Assembly: GCF_001905595.1 (NCBI RefSeq)
Contig: NZ_LIXI01000005.1
Span: 728,870 to 792,869 of the forward strand
Source of the DNA: Streptomyces sp. CB00316
Lineage (GTDB): Bacteria > Actinomycetota > Actinomycetes > Streptomycetales > Streptomycetaceae
Reading direction: 5' to 3'
Length of the DNA stretch: 64,000 bases
Part shown: piece by piece, positions 33,993 to 43,053 of the stretch
How positions within the stretch are numbered: position 1 is the stretch's first letter
Layout: every line of letters begins with the position of its first letter
Position numbers and translations under genes: made by a program
The notes under the pieces: generated by a model
What the model was told of the DNA's origin: nothing
What the model saw: only the letters and a program-made list of their open reading frames with translations
Database searches by the model: none

Positions 33993-35237
33993 CTAAGACC
34001 GTCCGGCCAGCAGGGCGGCGGCCGTGAACAGCTCGACCCCCACGGTGATGGCTTCCTCGTCCACGTCGAAGTTGCCGCGGTGCAGGTCCAGACCGCGCGT
34101 GTCGCCGGGCGGCCGGACCCCCAGGCGGGCCATGGCTCCCGGGACGCGCTCCAGGTACCAGGAGAAGTCCTCGCCGCCGAGGCTCTGCTCGGTGTCCTCG
34201 ATCGCGTACGAACCGCGGCGCTCGGTCATCGCCGCGTCCAGCAGGCCGATGGACTCCGCGTCGTTCACCACGGGCGGAACGCCGCGTACGTAATTGATCA
34301 CGGTCTTGGCCCGGTGCATTCCGGCCACCTCGTCGATGGCGGCGTGCACCAGGTCCGGCGCGTCCCGCCAGGCGTCCAGGTCCAGGCAGCGGACCGTGCC
34401 GGAGAGCTCGGCGTGTTGCGGGACGACGTTGGGGGCGTGGCCGGTGTGGAGGCGGCCCCAGGTGAGGACGAGGCCCGAGCGGGCGTCGATGCGGCGGGAG
34501 AGCAGCGCGGGGACGTCCACGGCGACCCGGGCGGCGGCGGTGACCAGGTCCGTGGTGAGGTGCGGGCGGGCGGTGTGGCCGCCGGGGCCGTCGAGGGAGA
34601 TCTCCAGGCGGTCGCAGGCGGAGGTGATGGGGCCGATGCGCAGCCCGATTTTCCCGGCGTCCACCTTCGGGTCGCAGTGCACGGCGATGATCCGGCCGAC
34701 GCCCTCCAGCACCCCGGACTCGATCGCGTCGACCGCGCCGCCCGGGAGGACCTCCTCGGCCGGCTGGAAGACCAGGCGTACCGCGTTCGGCAGGAGCCCC
34801 TGCCGGTCGAGCGCGGCGAGGACCAGGCCCGCGCCGAGCACGGTGGTGGTGTGGACGTCGTGGCCGCAGGCGTGGGCCCGGTCGGGCACGGTGGACCGGT
34901 AGGGGACGTCCGCCTTGGTGTCCGGGATCGGCAGCGCGTCGATGTCGGCCCGCAACGCCAGCATGGGCGTCACGCCGTCCCACTCCCCCACGTCACAGAC
35001 GAGCCCGGTCCCCACGTCGAGCACCCACGGCTCCAGCCCGGCCTTCTCCAGCCGGTCCTTGATGGCGGCGGTGGTGCGGAACTCCTGGTTGCCCAGCTCG
35101 GGATGCATGTGCAGATCCCTGCGGAAGGCGATCAGCTCGGCCCGGAGCTCGTCACCGAGCCTGCCGGGCAGCCCACCTCCTCCCGGCTGGTCGACCAGGT
35201 CTTCGGGGCGGGAGGCACGGGACTTCAACTGGTTCAC
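33993..35237 (-). CDS. M20-family amidohydrolase
   Basis: Protein of 414 residues, normal for the IAA-amino acid/hippurate hydrolase group. Metal ligands lie in HACGHDVHTT, the catalytic Glu pair in QPAEEVLPGGA, followed by the dimerisation domain, VHCDPKVDAG, and the final ligand region GGEDFSWYL. It may deacylate N-acyl amino acids; the substrate cannot be told. The GTG at 35237 has only a weak ribosome-binding site. Confidence 0.9.
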   Translation of the reverse strand: MNQLKSRASRPEDLVDQPGGGGLPGRLGDELRAELIAFRRDLHMHPELGNQEFRTTAAIKDRLEKAGLEPWVLDVGTGLVCDVGEWDGVTPMLALRADIDALPIPDTKADVPYRSTVPDRAHACGHDVHTTTVLGAGLVLAALDRQGLLPNAVRLVFQPAEEVLPGGAVDAIESGVLEGVGRIIAVHCDPKVDAGKIGLRIGPITSACDRLEISLDGPGGHTARPHLTTDLVTAAARVAVDVPALLSRRIDARSGLVLTWGRLHTGHAPNVVPQHAELSGTVRCLDLDAWRDAPDLVHAAIDEVAGMHRAKTVINYVRGVPPVVNDAESIGLLDAAMTERRGSYAIEDTEQSLGGEDFSWYLERVPGAMARLGVRPPGDTRGLDLHRGNFDVDEEAITVGVELFTAAALLAGRS

Positions 35238-35405
35238 CTTGTGAAGGGTAGGCCCCTTCGCCCCTCAACTGGCCACAGATCAACAAAACTTCAGCCGCAC
35301 AGGCGAACAAAAGGCGGGACGGGGGTGTGTGACGGCTCGTGACAGTGGGTATATCTGGTGGCTTCCCTCGCCGGTGGGCACCCCCTGGGCGTGCGCCGTC
35401 GCCCC

Positions 35406-36440
35406 CTAGGCGTGCGCCGTCGACGTCAGCCGCTGCACCCCCCGCGCCGTCTCCGTGACCCCGCTCAGGAACCCCTGCGCGCGCGGGGAGGCCGTCGTGC
35501 GGAGCCACTCCGGGGCGATGTCGCAGACCGCGACGTTCACGCCGGTGCCGGCCAGGGCCAGCGGGAGGGTGTGGACCACCGTCGAGGGGAAGCTCACCAC
35601 CGTGTGGCCGATGGGGCCGCGGCGGGCGATGAGTTCCAGGGGGAGGTCCGGGCGGACGATCTCCAGGCCGGTGGCGGCTTCCAGGGCGTGGAGCTTCTCG
35701 GCGGACTCACGGCGGTGGGCGAAGTAGCGGGTGGCGCCGTGGGTACGGGCCAGGGCCGCGACCGCCTCCTGGTACGGGACCGGGTCGACGACCCCGGTCT
35801 CGACCAGGGAGGTGCCCACCAGGTCGGCGCCCTTGCCGACGCTCGGCGGGCCGAAGCGGGCGCGGGTCCAGGCGAAGGTGTTGGCGGTGACAGCGACGCC
35901 CTTCGGGGGCTCGACCGGCATCGCGGTGAAGACCTCCACCGCGCGCCGGGCCGTCGGGGTGAAGCGGCGCCGCGCGGTGGCCGTGACCGGGGCCAGGATC
36001 AGCTCGCGGGGGCCGCCGCGGCCCTTGCGGTGCCAGCGGGTCAGCCGCTCGCCCCGGGCCAGCTGGGTGACGAACTCCATGGTCGCCGTGCCGTCGTCGA
36101 CCACCGTGAGGCGCTCGGCGCGGACCAGGGTCAACAGGAGCTGCACATAGCGGGAGAACGGGTCGCCGATCACGATGTGATCCGCCCGCCTGACCAGCCC
36201 GGCCAGGGCACGCAGGGCCTTGAGAGGCGCGCCGGAGTCCCCGCGCGCCTCCTGCCAGCGGACGGTGACGCCCTCGTCGCGGGCCAGCTCCGCCATCCTG
36301 CGCAGCTGGCCGCGCGACATCGGGTCGACCGGGGGGAGGACGACGACCGTGGTGGCGGCCGGGTCGTCTCCCCCCATGGCGTAGGTCCACTCCAGGACGT
36401 TCAGGAGCTGGACCGGGCTCTCGACGAAGGCGAGGTTCAC
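35406..36440 (-). CDS. Polysialyltransferase-like glycosyltransferase (surface-glycan locus)
   Basis: Protein of 344 residues. The N-terminus NLAFVESPVQLLNVLEW, IVIGDPFSRYVQ and VVDDGTATMEF (the Asp-Asp-Gly acid motif) followed by HTVVSFPSTVVHTLPLALAG are the pattern of the bacterial Lst/polysialyltransferase (GT52/GT38-like) group. It starts 10 bases after the neuB-like gene and is the last gene of a four-gene operon with neuB, neuA-HAD and a DUF6716-like transferase. It probably transfers a CMP-activated nonulosonic acid at the membrane. The family call is from motif recognition only. Confidence 0.7.
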   Translation of the reverse strand: MNLAFVESPVQLLNVLEWTYAMGGDDPAATTVVVLPPVDPMSRGQLRRMAELARDEGVTVRWQEARGDSGAPLKALRALAGLVRRADHIVIGDPFSRYVQLLLTLVRAERLTVVDDGTATMEFVTQLARGERLTRWHRKGRGGPRELILAPVTATARRRFTPTARRAVEVFTAMPVEPPKGVAVTANTFAWTRARFGPPSVGKGADLVGTSLVETGVVDPVPYQEAVAALARTHGATRYFAHRRESAEKLHALEAATGLEIVRPDLPLELIARRGPIGHTVVSFPSTVVHTLPLALAGTGVNVAVCDIAPEWLRTTASPRAQGFLSGVTETARGVQRLTSTAHA

Positions 36441-36450
36441 CGGTCGGCGC

Positions 36451-37386
36451 TCAGACCGCGACCGGCTCGGGTGCCGGCGCGTTCCCGGTCTCGGCGACGA
36501 CGCCCGCGACCCGGCGGAGCTTCTTCATCGGGCCGAGCTCGGACTCGTACACCTTCTTGACGCCGTCGCCGAGGGAGGCCTCGATGGTGCGGATGTCGCG
36601 GACCAGGCGGGTCAGGCCCTGCGGCTCGACGGAGGCGGCCTGGTCGGAGCCCCACATGGCGCGGTCCAGGGTGATGTGGCGCTCGACGAAGGTGGCGCCG
36701 AGGGCGACGGCGGCCAGGGTGGTCTGGAGGCCGGTCTCGTGGCCGCTGTAGCCGATCGGGACGTTGGGGTACTCCTGCTGGAGGGTGTTGATGACCCGCA
36801 GGTTGAGCTCCTCGGCCTTGGCCGGGTACGTCGAGGTGGCGTGGCAGAGCAGGATGTTGTCGCTGCCGAGCACCTCGACCGCGTGGCGGATCTGCTTCGG
36901 CGTCGACATGCCGGTGGAGAGGATGACCGTGCGGCCGGTGGCGCGCAGGGCGCGGAGCAGCTCGTCGTCGGTGAGGGACGCGGAGGCCACCTTGTGGGCG
37001 GGAACGTCGAACTTCTCCAGGAAGGCGACGGCCTCGGTGTCCCACGGGGAGGCGAACCAGTCGATGCCGCGCTCGGCGCAGTGCTCGGAGATGGCGCGGT
37101 ACTCGTCCTCGCCGAACTCGACGCGGTGGCGGTAGTCGATGTACGTCATCCGGCCCCAGGGGGTGTCGCGCTCGATGTCCCACTGGTCGCGCGGGGTGCA
37201 GATCTCCGGGGTGCGCTTCTGGAACTTGACCGCGTCGCAACCGGCTTCGGCGGCCGCGTCGATCAGGGCGAGGGCGTTGCCGAGGTCGCCGTTGTGGTTG
37301 ATGCCGATCTCGCCGGTGATGTAGACGGGGTTGCCGGGTCCGGCGGTACGGGTGCCGAACGTGCGCAGGCGGGAGGTGCTGGTCAT
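36451..37386 (-). CDS. neuB: N-acetylneuraminate/Kdn synthase-like protein without SAF domain
   Basis: Protein of 311 residues forming the NeuB TIM barrel: ITGEIGINHNGD, AGCDAVKFQKRTPEICTP, SPWDTEAVAFLEKF, STGMSTPKQIRHAVE, CHATSTYPAKAEELNL, IGYSGHETGLQTTLAAVALGA and VERHITLDRAMWGSDQAAS. It condenses phosphoenolpyruvate with a hexose or hexosamine (phosphate) to a nine-carbon acid. The usual C-terminal antifreeze-like (SAF) domain of about 60 residues is missing; the protein ends after a short tail. With the fused HAD phosphatase next door, a Kdn 9-phosphate route from mannose 6-phosphate is plausible. Confidence 0.88.
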   Translation of the reverse strand: MTSTSRLRTFGTRTAGPGNPVYITGEIGINHNGDLGNALALIDAAAEAGCDAVKFQKRTPEICTPRDQWDIERDTPWGRMTYIDYRHRVEFGEDEYRAISEHCAERGIDWFASPWDTEAVAFLEKFDVPAHKVASASLTDDELLRALRATGRTVILSTGMSTPKQIRHAVEVLGSDNILLCHATSTYPAKAEELNLRVINTLQQEYPNVPIGYSGHETGLQTTLAAVALGATFVERHITLDRAMWGSDQAASVEPQGLTRLVRDIRTIEASLGDGVKKVYESELGPMKKLRRVAGVVAETGNAPAPEPVAV

Positions 37387-37398
37387 GGTGGTGCTTCC

Positions 37399-38631
37399 TT
37401 ACGTGGTGGGGACAGCGGGGGCAGGGGTGGTCGTGAGGGTGGGGCCCAGCAGCCAGGCCGCGATCTCGCGGATGGCGCCGTAGCCGCCGGGGGCGGTCGT
37501 GACGGCGCGCGCCGCGGCACGTACCGAGTCGTGGGCGCTGCCGACCGCCACGGGCCAGCCCGCGAGGGCGAAGCAGCCCAGGTCGTTGACGTCGTTGCCG
37601 ACGTAGAGGACGCGGTCGGGGGCGATGTCCTGCTCGCCGCACCACTGCTTGAGCGCCTCGTCCTTGCGGTCGATCCCGTGCAGGACGGGTACCTGGAGCT
37701 TGCGGGCGCGGGCGGCGACGACCGGGTTCTGCTCGGTGGAGAGGATCAGCAGGGGCACGCCGGCCTTGCGCAGGGCGGCGATGCCGAGCCCGTCGCCCCG
37801 GTGGACGGCGACCGTCTCGCGGCCGTCGGAGTCGACCATGACCCGGTCGTCGGTCTGGGTGCCGTCGAAGTCCAGGACGACCGCGTCCACGTCCGCGAGG
37901 GAGGGCAGCGGCGAGGGGTCCAGGAGCGGGGCGAGCGCGCGGGCGCGGGCCAGGTCGTGCGGGTCGTCGATCTCCAGCACCCGGGCCGGGTCGGTGGCCA
38001 CCAGGGCGGTGTGGCCGAAGAAGCGGTGGCGGTGGGTGCGGAAGCCCGCCGCGTCCATCGCGTAGGCGGCTCCGGTCTCCAGGTAGTCCTGGGGGCGGTC
38101 CTGGCGGCGGGGGCGTACGGACTTGTCGTGGTTGACGCCGTACGTGCCCTCCTCGACCGCGGCCCCGTCGCGCCAGACGAACCCGTGGAACGGGGCGACG
38201 GTGACGGCCGTGTCGGCGCCCTCGTGGGCCACCGCCCGGGCCACCCCGTCGATGTCCTCGCGGGAGACGAACGGGCTGGTGCACTGGACGAGGAGGACCA
38301 CGTCGACGCTCCGGGCGCGCTCGGCCTCGTAGACGTCCAGGGCGTGCAGGACGGCCGCCTCGCTGGTGGCGGTGTCGCCCGCGATGGCGGCGGGGCGCTC
38401 CACGCAGTGCAGCCGGTCGGCGGCGCCGAGGTCGGCCGCGGCGGTGCGGGCGGCCCGGGCGATGGCCGCGTCGTCGGTGGTGACGACGACGTCGGTGACC
38501 TCGGGGGCGCCGAGTGCCGCGCGGACGGCGCGGGCCACCAGCGGGATGGAGCCGACCTCGGCGAGGTTCTTGGCGGGGACGCCCTTGGATCCGCCGCGGG
38601 CGGGGATCACGGCGAGCACGGTCGGTGTCAT
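37399..38631 (-). CDS. neuA: CMP-nonulosonate synthetase fused to KdsC-like HAD phosphatase
   Basis: Protein of 410 residues with two domains. Residues 1-235 are the cytidylyltransferase (ARGGSKGVPAKN at 11-22, LVQCTSPFVSREDID, and the product-site segment near ETGAAYAMD). Residues 245-395 are an HAD phosphatase of KdsC type with the catalytic pair Asp254/Asp256 in LDFDGTQTDD, then STEQNPVVAARARKL and YVGNDVNDL. The fusion resembles vertebrate CMAS, but here the HAD Asp pair is intact, so it may dephosphorylate Kdn 9-phosphate before activation. The ATG at 38631 has AGGAG upstream; an overlapping GTG at 38655 is the alternative. Confidence 0.9.
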   Translation of the reverse strand: MTPTVLAVIPARGGSKGVPAKNLAEVGSIPLVARAVRAALGAPEVTDVVVTTDDAAIARAARTAAADLGAADRLHCVERPAAIAGDTATSEAAVLHALDVYEAERARSVDVVLLVQCTSPFVSREDIDGVARAVAHEGADTAVTVAPFHGFVWRDGAAVEEGTYGVNHDKSVRPRRQDRPQDYLETGAAYAMDAAGFRTHRHRFFGHTALVATDPARVLEIDDPHDLARARALAPLLDPSPLPSLADVDAVVLDFDGTQTDDRVMVDSDGRETVAVHRGDGLGIAALRKAGVPLLILSTEQNPVVAARARKLQVPVLHGIDRKDEALKQWCGEQDIAPDRVLYVGNDVNDLGCFALAGWPVAVGSAHDSVRAAARAVTTAPGGYGAIREIAAWLLGPTLTTTPAPAVPTT

Positions 38632-38651
38632 CGAGGCTCCTGAGGTGGTGG

Positions 38652-40034
38652 TCACAGCTCCCCCATCCGGCGGATCACCGGGGCGACGCGCTGGACGCCG
38701 TGCCGGTAGGCGCCGCGCGCCGCGTTGCGGACGGTCTCCCGCACCGCGCCCCGGACCCGGCCGGTCTCCTGCGGCGCGGCGGCGCCGGGCAGGGGCGTGC
38801 CGTCGGGGGCCAGGTGGTGGCGGGCGAGGATGCCGGGGAGGTAGCCGGGGGCGGTGGCGGGGGTGTAGTAGGGGGCCGGGGGCGGGAGTTGGCCGCCGTC
38901 CAGCAGTGCGGTGACCTTGGCGCGGGCGGTGTCGTAGGCGGTGCCGTACGAGCCGTCGGCGGCGACGCCCTGGCCGGCCAGCCACTGTCCGTCGGGGCGC
39001 GGCCGGCACCCGCCGTCGAGCCGGTCCCAGGAGGTGAGGAGCCCGGAGCCGACGAAGTGGTGGTTGCCGAGGGGTTCGCGTACACCGAGATCGGTGAGGA
39101 TCGCGGTCGGGATGCGGCGGTGCAGGGACTCCAGGGCCGCGGTGGAGGAGACGGTGACCAGGAGGTCGGTGCGGTCCAGGACCTCGCCCATGTGCCCGTA
39201 CACCAGGCGGAAGTTGGGCGGCAGCCCGCCGGGCACCTTCTGCGCGAGCTTCTGGTAGGGCAGTTCCTCGACGTGCGTGGTGTGCTCGCCGGGCTTGGAG
39301 CGCAGCTTGAGCAGCACCTCGCGGCGGGGGTGCAGCCGGGCGTGCTCGACGAGCCGGCGGAGCAGGTACGTACGGTCGGCGCGGGAGGCCGGTACGGAGG
39401 GCTGGGCGGCGAACACCACGGTGTCGCGGCCCTCTTCGGCGCGGTACGGGGCTCCGCCGAGGAAGGGCAGCGCGGCCTCCGTGACGGCCGACGCGTCGGC
39501 GCCCACGCCCTCGTAGACCGCGCGGAAACGCTCCGCGTCATGGGCCGAGTTGGCGAGGACGACGTCCGCGCCGTGGCGGAGCAGGAGGCCGTCGGCGAGC
39601 TTCTCGTAGACGACGCCGACGTATCCGGTGACGATGACGGGGCGGCGCTCCAGGTTCAGTGCGGCCAGCCCGTGCAGCATGGCCTGGACGCCGCCGCCGA
39701 CGAGGGCGAGGACGACGACGTCGTAACCCTCGTCGCGCACGGTGTGCAGGAACTCGACCGCGGTGACCTCGCGGACCCGCCCGGCCTCGATCCCGACCTC
39801 GCCGACCTCCGCGAGCTGGCGGGGCGTCGGGGTGGCCCGGCCGCGCAGCAGCAGCCCGCTGACCTCTACGGGGCGCGCGCCCCGCTCGTCCGCCTCGGCG
39901 GTCAGGCGGCGCGCGGTGAGCGCGCCCCATTTCCACCGGGTGTCGGAGTCGGCGAGGACGGCGACCCGCAGAACCGGGCGGGGCTCGGCGGGGGTTCGGG
40001 CCGGATCGGCCGTACTGCTGGTACGTGGGGGCAC
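38652..40034 (-). CDS. DUF6716-like putative glycosyltransferase
   Basis: Protein of 460 residues in a GT-B-like layout. The first half starts PVLRVAVLADSDTRWKWGALTARRL; the second contains VVFAAQPSVPASRADRTYLLRRLVEHARLHP, LLKLRSKPGEHTTH and VSSTAALESLHRRIPTAILTDLG, like polysaccharide transferases that use CMP-sugars. Its stop overlaps the possible GTG of the neuA fusion. It is the first gene of the neu operon, facing a 577-base divergent promoter region. The family name is from memory. Confidence 0.7.
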   Translation of the reverse strand: MPPRTSSTADPARTPAEPRPVLRVAVLADSDTRWKWGALTARRLTAEADERGARPVEVSGLLLRGRATPTPRQLAEVGEVGIEAGRVREVTAVEFLHTVRDEGYDVVVLALVGGGVQAMLHGLAALNLERRPVIVTGYVGVVYEKLADGLLLRHGADVVLANSAHDAERFRAVYEGVGADASAVTEAALPFLGGAPYRAEEGRDTVVFAAQPSVPASRADRTYLLRRLVEHARLHPRREVLLKLRSKPGEHTTHVEELPYQKLAQKVPGGLPPNFRLVYGHMGEVLDRTDLLVTVSSTAALESLHRRIPTAILTDLGVREPLGNHHFVGSGLLTSWDRLDGGCRPRPDGQWLAGQGVAADGSYGTAYDTARAKVTALLDGGQLPPPAPYYTPATAPGYLPGILARHHLAPDGTPLPGAAAPQETGRVRGAVRETVRNAARGAYRHGVQRVAPVIRRMGEL

Positions 40035-40611
40035 GTCCTAGAAGTTAGGAAGCCATTTCGATGCGCGGCCCAACGGGACGGCAACAAATGGTTAACAGCG
40101 AGCCGCCTCTTGGGGATTCGGCAGGCCGGATCCATCGAAAGCGCTTCTGTGACGGGTGGTTCACCTCTATTCCATTCACCGTTCACCCGCCGTGGGGCGA
40201 GAAGGGAAGCGGACGGAGAGCCGGAGGGGGCGAGGCGGCCCGTTCCAGGTCAACTCACCTGGCGTAGCTGCGGGTTCATGGAGGTTCCAGGCGTCGGCGA
40301 TCGCTCATCAACTCCTTGTCCGCACGCGATCGCACTGCCCTTCTCCACGGCGGTCCCGGAAATCGGGCCCGAAATGAACGCCATTCCGCTGAGCGGAGAG
40401 AAATCGCCATGCCCCGTATGAACGGAGCAGTGGACCCGGGTGACGTGCAGCTGATCCGGGCGGCCGGCACCAGCGGGAACCCGGGTGCTCCAGGTGATTC
40501 CTCTCCGAAACACCCGGAGCACCCGGAGCACCGGTTCACCGCCTCGACCGCCGTCGTTCACCTGCATTACCCGCCAGGGACAAGATCCGTGCCGCCGCCC
40601 GCCCTAGCGTC
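40035..40611. other. 577-base divergent intergenic region of the surface-glycan locus
   Basis: No convincing gene is seen. It is lower in GC at the left (around 40041-40110) and contains three TTCACC words between 40162 and 40192 and a tandem ACCCGGAGC repeat near 40513-40531. It must hold the promoters of both the neu operon and the GT2/polysialyltransferase-like pair. The length is unusual for this gene-dense window. Confidence 0.6.
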
Positions 40612-41601
40612 ATGCGCGTGGTTAAGCTCTCCGTCATCGTGCCGTTCTTCAACGTGCAGACATATGCGCCAGACACCCTCAGGAGTCTTCGAGCCAATAT
40701 CCGTGAGGACTTCGAGTTCATCCTTGTCGACGACTGCTCGACCGACGGGACCGCGGACGTCCTTCGCCGCGCCGAGGGCGACATCCCTGGGGCGGTCGTG
40801 CACAGGCACGAGCGGAACGGGGGGCTGGCCGCGGCCCGCAACACCGGGCTCGACGCAGCGCGCGGACAGTACATCGCCTTCCTGGACGGCGACGACTGGG
40901 TCGCTCCCGGTCACTTCGCCGAGGTGCTCGCCCGGACCGAGGCCCTGGGCTGCGACTTCGTCCGTACCGATCATGTCCAGGTCGAGCGCGCCAACCGTAC
41001 GGTCCACCGCGTCCCGCACGGCAGGCGCGACACCGTGACCGACCCGCGCACGGCCATCCTGCCCGCCGACCGGACCACCTCGGTGGACTACCCGTACGCC
41101 TGGGCCGGCCTCTACCACCGCAGGCTGCTGGACCGCGGGCTGCTGCACTTCACCGACGGGCTGCGCACGGCGGAGGACCGGCCGTGGATCTGGCGGCTGC
41201 ATCGCCGGGCGGAGTCCTTCGCGGTGCTCAGCACGCTGGGCATCTTCTACCGGCGGGGGGTGGCTTCCTCGCTGACCCAGATCGGTGACGTCCGCCAGCT
41301 CGACTTCATCCGGTCGTTCGACCAGGTCGTCCGGGAGACGGCCGAGGACCCCGAGGCCGACGCGCTGCTGCCCAAGGCGGTGCGCACGTACTGCGCCATC
41401 ATCTCCCATCACATGAGCTCGATCGAGAGGTTCGAACCGGCGGTGGCCCGCATGCTGAAGTCACAGAGTTCGCAGGCGCTCGGTCGTATGCCGCAGGCCG
41501 TGCTGGACGAGGTCCTCGACTCGATGGACGTGATGCGCGCCACGTCCCTGCGTCGGCTGCGGCGCAGGCCCGTCGCCGCGAAGGAGGCGACGACGGCATG
41601 A
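40612..41601 (+). CDS. Glycosyltransferase family 2
   Basis: Protein of 329 residues. The GT-A domain has SVIVPFFNVQTYAPDTLRSLRAN, the nucleotide-binding VDDCSTDGT, NGGLAAARNTGLDAARGQYIAFLDGDDWV with the metal-binding DGDD, and the catalytic-region Glu-Asp in TAEDRPWIWRLH. Start ATG 40612 or GTG 40618. It overlaps the next gene by 4 bases. It probably adds a hexose to the surface polymer. Confidence 0.92.
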   Translation: MRVVKLSVIVPFFNVQTYAPDTLRSLRANIREDFEFILVDDCSTDGTADVLRRAEGDIPGAVVHRHERNGGLAAARNTGLDAARGQYIAFLDGDDWVAPGHFAEVLARTEALGCDFVRTDHVQVERANRTVHRVPHGRRDTVTDPRTAILPADRTTSVDYPYAWAGLYHRRLLDRGLLHFTDGLRTAEDRPWIWRLHRRAESFAVLSTLGIFYRRGVASSLTQIGDVRQLDFIRSFDQVVRETAEDPEADALLPKAVRTYCAIISHHMSSIERFEPAVARMLKSQSSQALGRMPQAVLDEVLDSMDVMRATSLRRLRRRPVAAKEATTA

Positions 41602-42971
41602 GCACCGCCCCCGCCCGCCGCACCACGCAGCTCTTCACCGCATCCACGCTCTACGGCGCGGCCACGCTCGCCGCCGCCCTGGACACCGGCTGTTTCGGCC
41701 CGGCCGACCGCCGGATACTGGTGGTCTGCAACAACGCGGCCATCCCGGAAACAACCCCGGCCCTCGACGCGATGCCGGGCTTCGAGCGGCTGCGCGGCCG
41801 GTTCGACGACGTGATCTCCTGGAACGAGACCATCGCCCCATTCCACCCCAGCGGCTGGTCCCCCCGCCCGGACGACGTACCCCTGTGGGAGCGGCATCTG
41901 CGGCTGGCCTGGGAGCTGGGCGAGGACGATGTCGAGCTCGCCGTCGAGTCGATCCAGGTCAACCCGGCGATGGCCATCACCGAAATCTTCACCGGCGCCC
42001 CGATCGATGTGTACGCCGACGGGCTGATGAGCTACGGGCCCACCCGCAACAAGCTCGATCCGCTGGTCGGGACGCGGGTGCGGCGGCTGCTGCACCTCGA
42101 TCTGGTGCCTGGGCTGAAGCCGCTGCTGCTGACCGAGTTCGGTGTGGAGCCGCTGGTCGTGGAGACCGAGGGCTTCCTGAAGGTGCTCGGCGAGCTGGCC
42201 CAGGCCCCCACCGAGCTGCCGTCCGTCGAGGCACCGGCCCTGCTGCTCGGGCAGTACCTGTCCACGCTGGGGCTGATCTCCGCCGCGGAGGAGGAGGAGC
42301 TGCACCTGCGGATGATGCGGGGTGCGGTCACCCTCGGCCACACCCGGCTGGTGTTCAAGCCGCACCCGACGGCCCCGGCCCAGTGGTCGCGGTCGATGGA
42401 GGCGGAGGCGGCACGGCTCGGTGCGGAACTGACCGTGCTGGACACCGGGATACTGCGGGCTCCGGTGCTCGCCGAGGTGCTCTACGAGCGGATGCGGCCG
42501 GCCCTGGTGGTGGGCTGCTTCTCGACGGCGCTGCTCACCGCCTCGGCGTTCTACGGGCTGCCGGTCGCCCGGGTCGGTACGGAGCGGCTGCTGGAACGGC
42601 TCGCCCCGTACGAGAACAGCAACCGGGTGCCGGTCACCTTGGTGGACGCGCTGCTGCCGGAGCTGGGCGACCGGGCCGCGATCGAGGAGCAGCGGCCCGC
42701 GGACGACGCCGAGCGGGAGGTCTCCGCGCTGGTGACGGCGGTCGGGTTCGCGATGCAGCCGAGGATGCACCCTGGGCTGCGGCCGGCGGCGGAACGGTAT
42801 CTCTCCACCCGGCTCACGCCGGTGACCTGGCGGTACTTCAAGCGGCGCCGGCTGACATCGCTGGGGCTGCCGGGCGGGGTGCCGGCCCAGTTCTCGTTCC
42901 TGCCGCGCAATGCGGCGGTACGCAGGGCGGTCCGGCGGGCGCGGGCGTTGCGGCGGGCGGCCCGGCGGTAG
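41598..42971 (+). CDS. Polysialyltransferase family glycosyltransferase
   Basis: Protein of 457 residues matching the alpha-2,8-polysialyltransferase (POLYST) pattern. It has TTQLFTASTLYGAATLAAAL at the N-terminus, the acid-Gly motif DVYADGLMSYGPTRN, the basic HP motif LVFKPHPTAP that binds CMP in this fold, and a Ser/Thr motif VVGCFSTALLTAS. The last 70 residues are highly basic (RRRL, RRAVRRARALRRAARR), suggesting peripheral membrane binding. It starts inside the stop of the GT2 gene (ATGA). Confidence 0.8.
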   Translation: MSTAPARRTTQLFTASTLYGAATLAAALDTGCFGPADRRILVVCNNAAIPETTPALDAMPGFERLRGRFDDVISWNETIAPFHPSGWSPRPDDVPLWERHLRLAWELGEDDVELAVESIQVNPAMAITEIFTGAPIDVYADGLMSYGPTRNKLDPLVGTRVRRLLHLDLVPGLKPLLLTEFGVEPLVVETEGFLKVLGELAQAPTELPSVEAPALLLGQYLSTLGLISAAEEEELHLRMMRGAVTLGHTRLVFKPHPTAPAQWSRSMEAEAARLGAELTVLDTGILRAPVLAEVLYERMRPALVVGCFSTALLTASAFYGLPVARVGTERLLERLAPYENSNRVPVTLVDALLPELGDRAAIEEQRPADDAEREVSALVTAVGFAMQPRMHPGLRPAAERYLSTRLTPVTWRYFKRRRLTSLGLPGGVPAQFSFLPRNAAVRRAVRRARALRRAARR

Positions 42972-42997
42972 TTCCTCGCCCGCGGCACGGCGGGTGA

Positions 42998-43044
42998 CAC
43001 GACGGTGGGGCGGGCCCGGTTTCCGGACCCGCCCCACCGTCGTG
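42998..43044. terminator. Bidirectional hairpin terminator
   Basis: A 22-bp stem with one mismatch (42998-43019 with 43023-43044) and loop TTT lies between convergent transferase genes. Confidence 0.9.
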
Positions 43045-43053
43045 CCGTGCGGG

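Noticed and set aside
40316..41038. Open frame across the glycan-locus intergenic region into the GT2 gene
   Set aside because: Overlaps the GT2 gene in another frame and has low-complexity Arg/Ser/Thr sequence.
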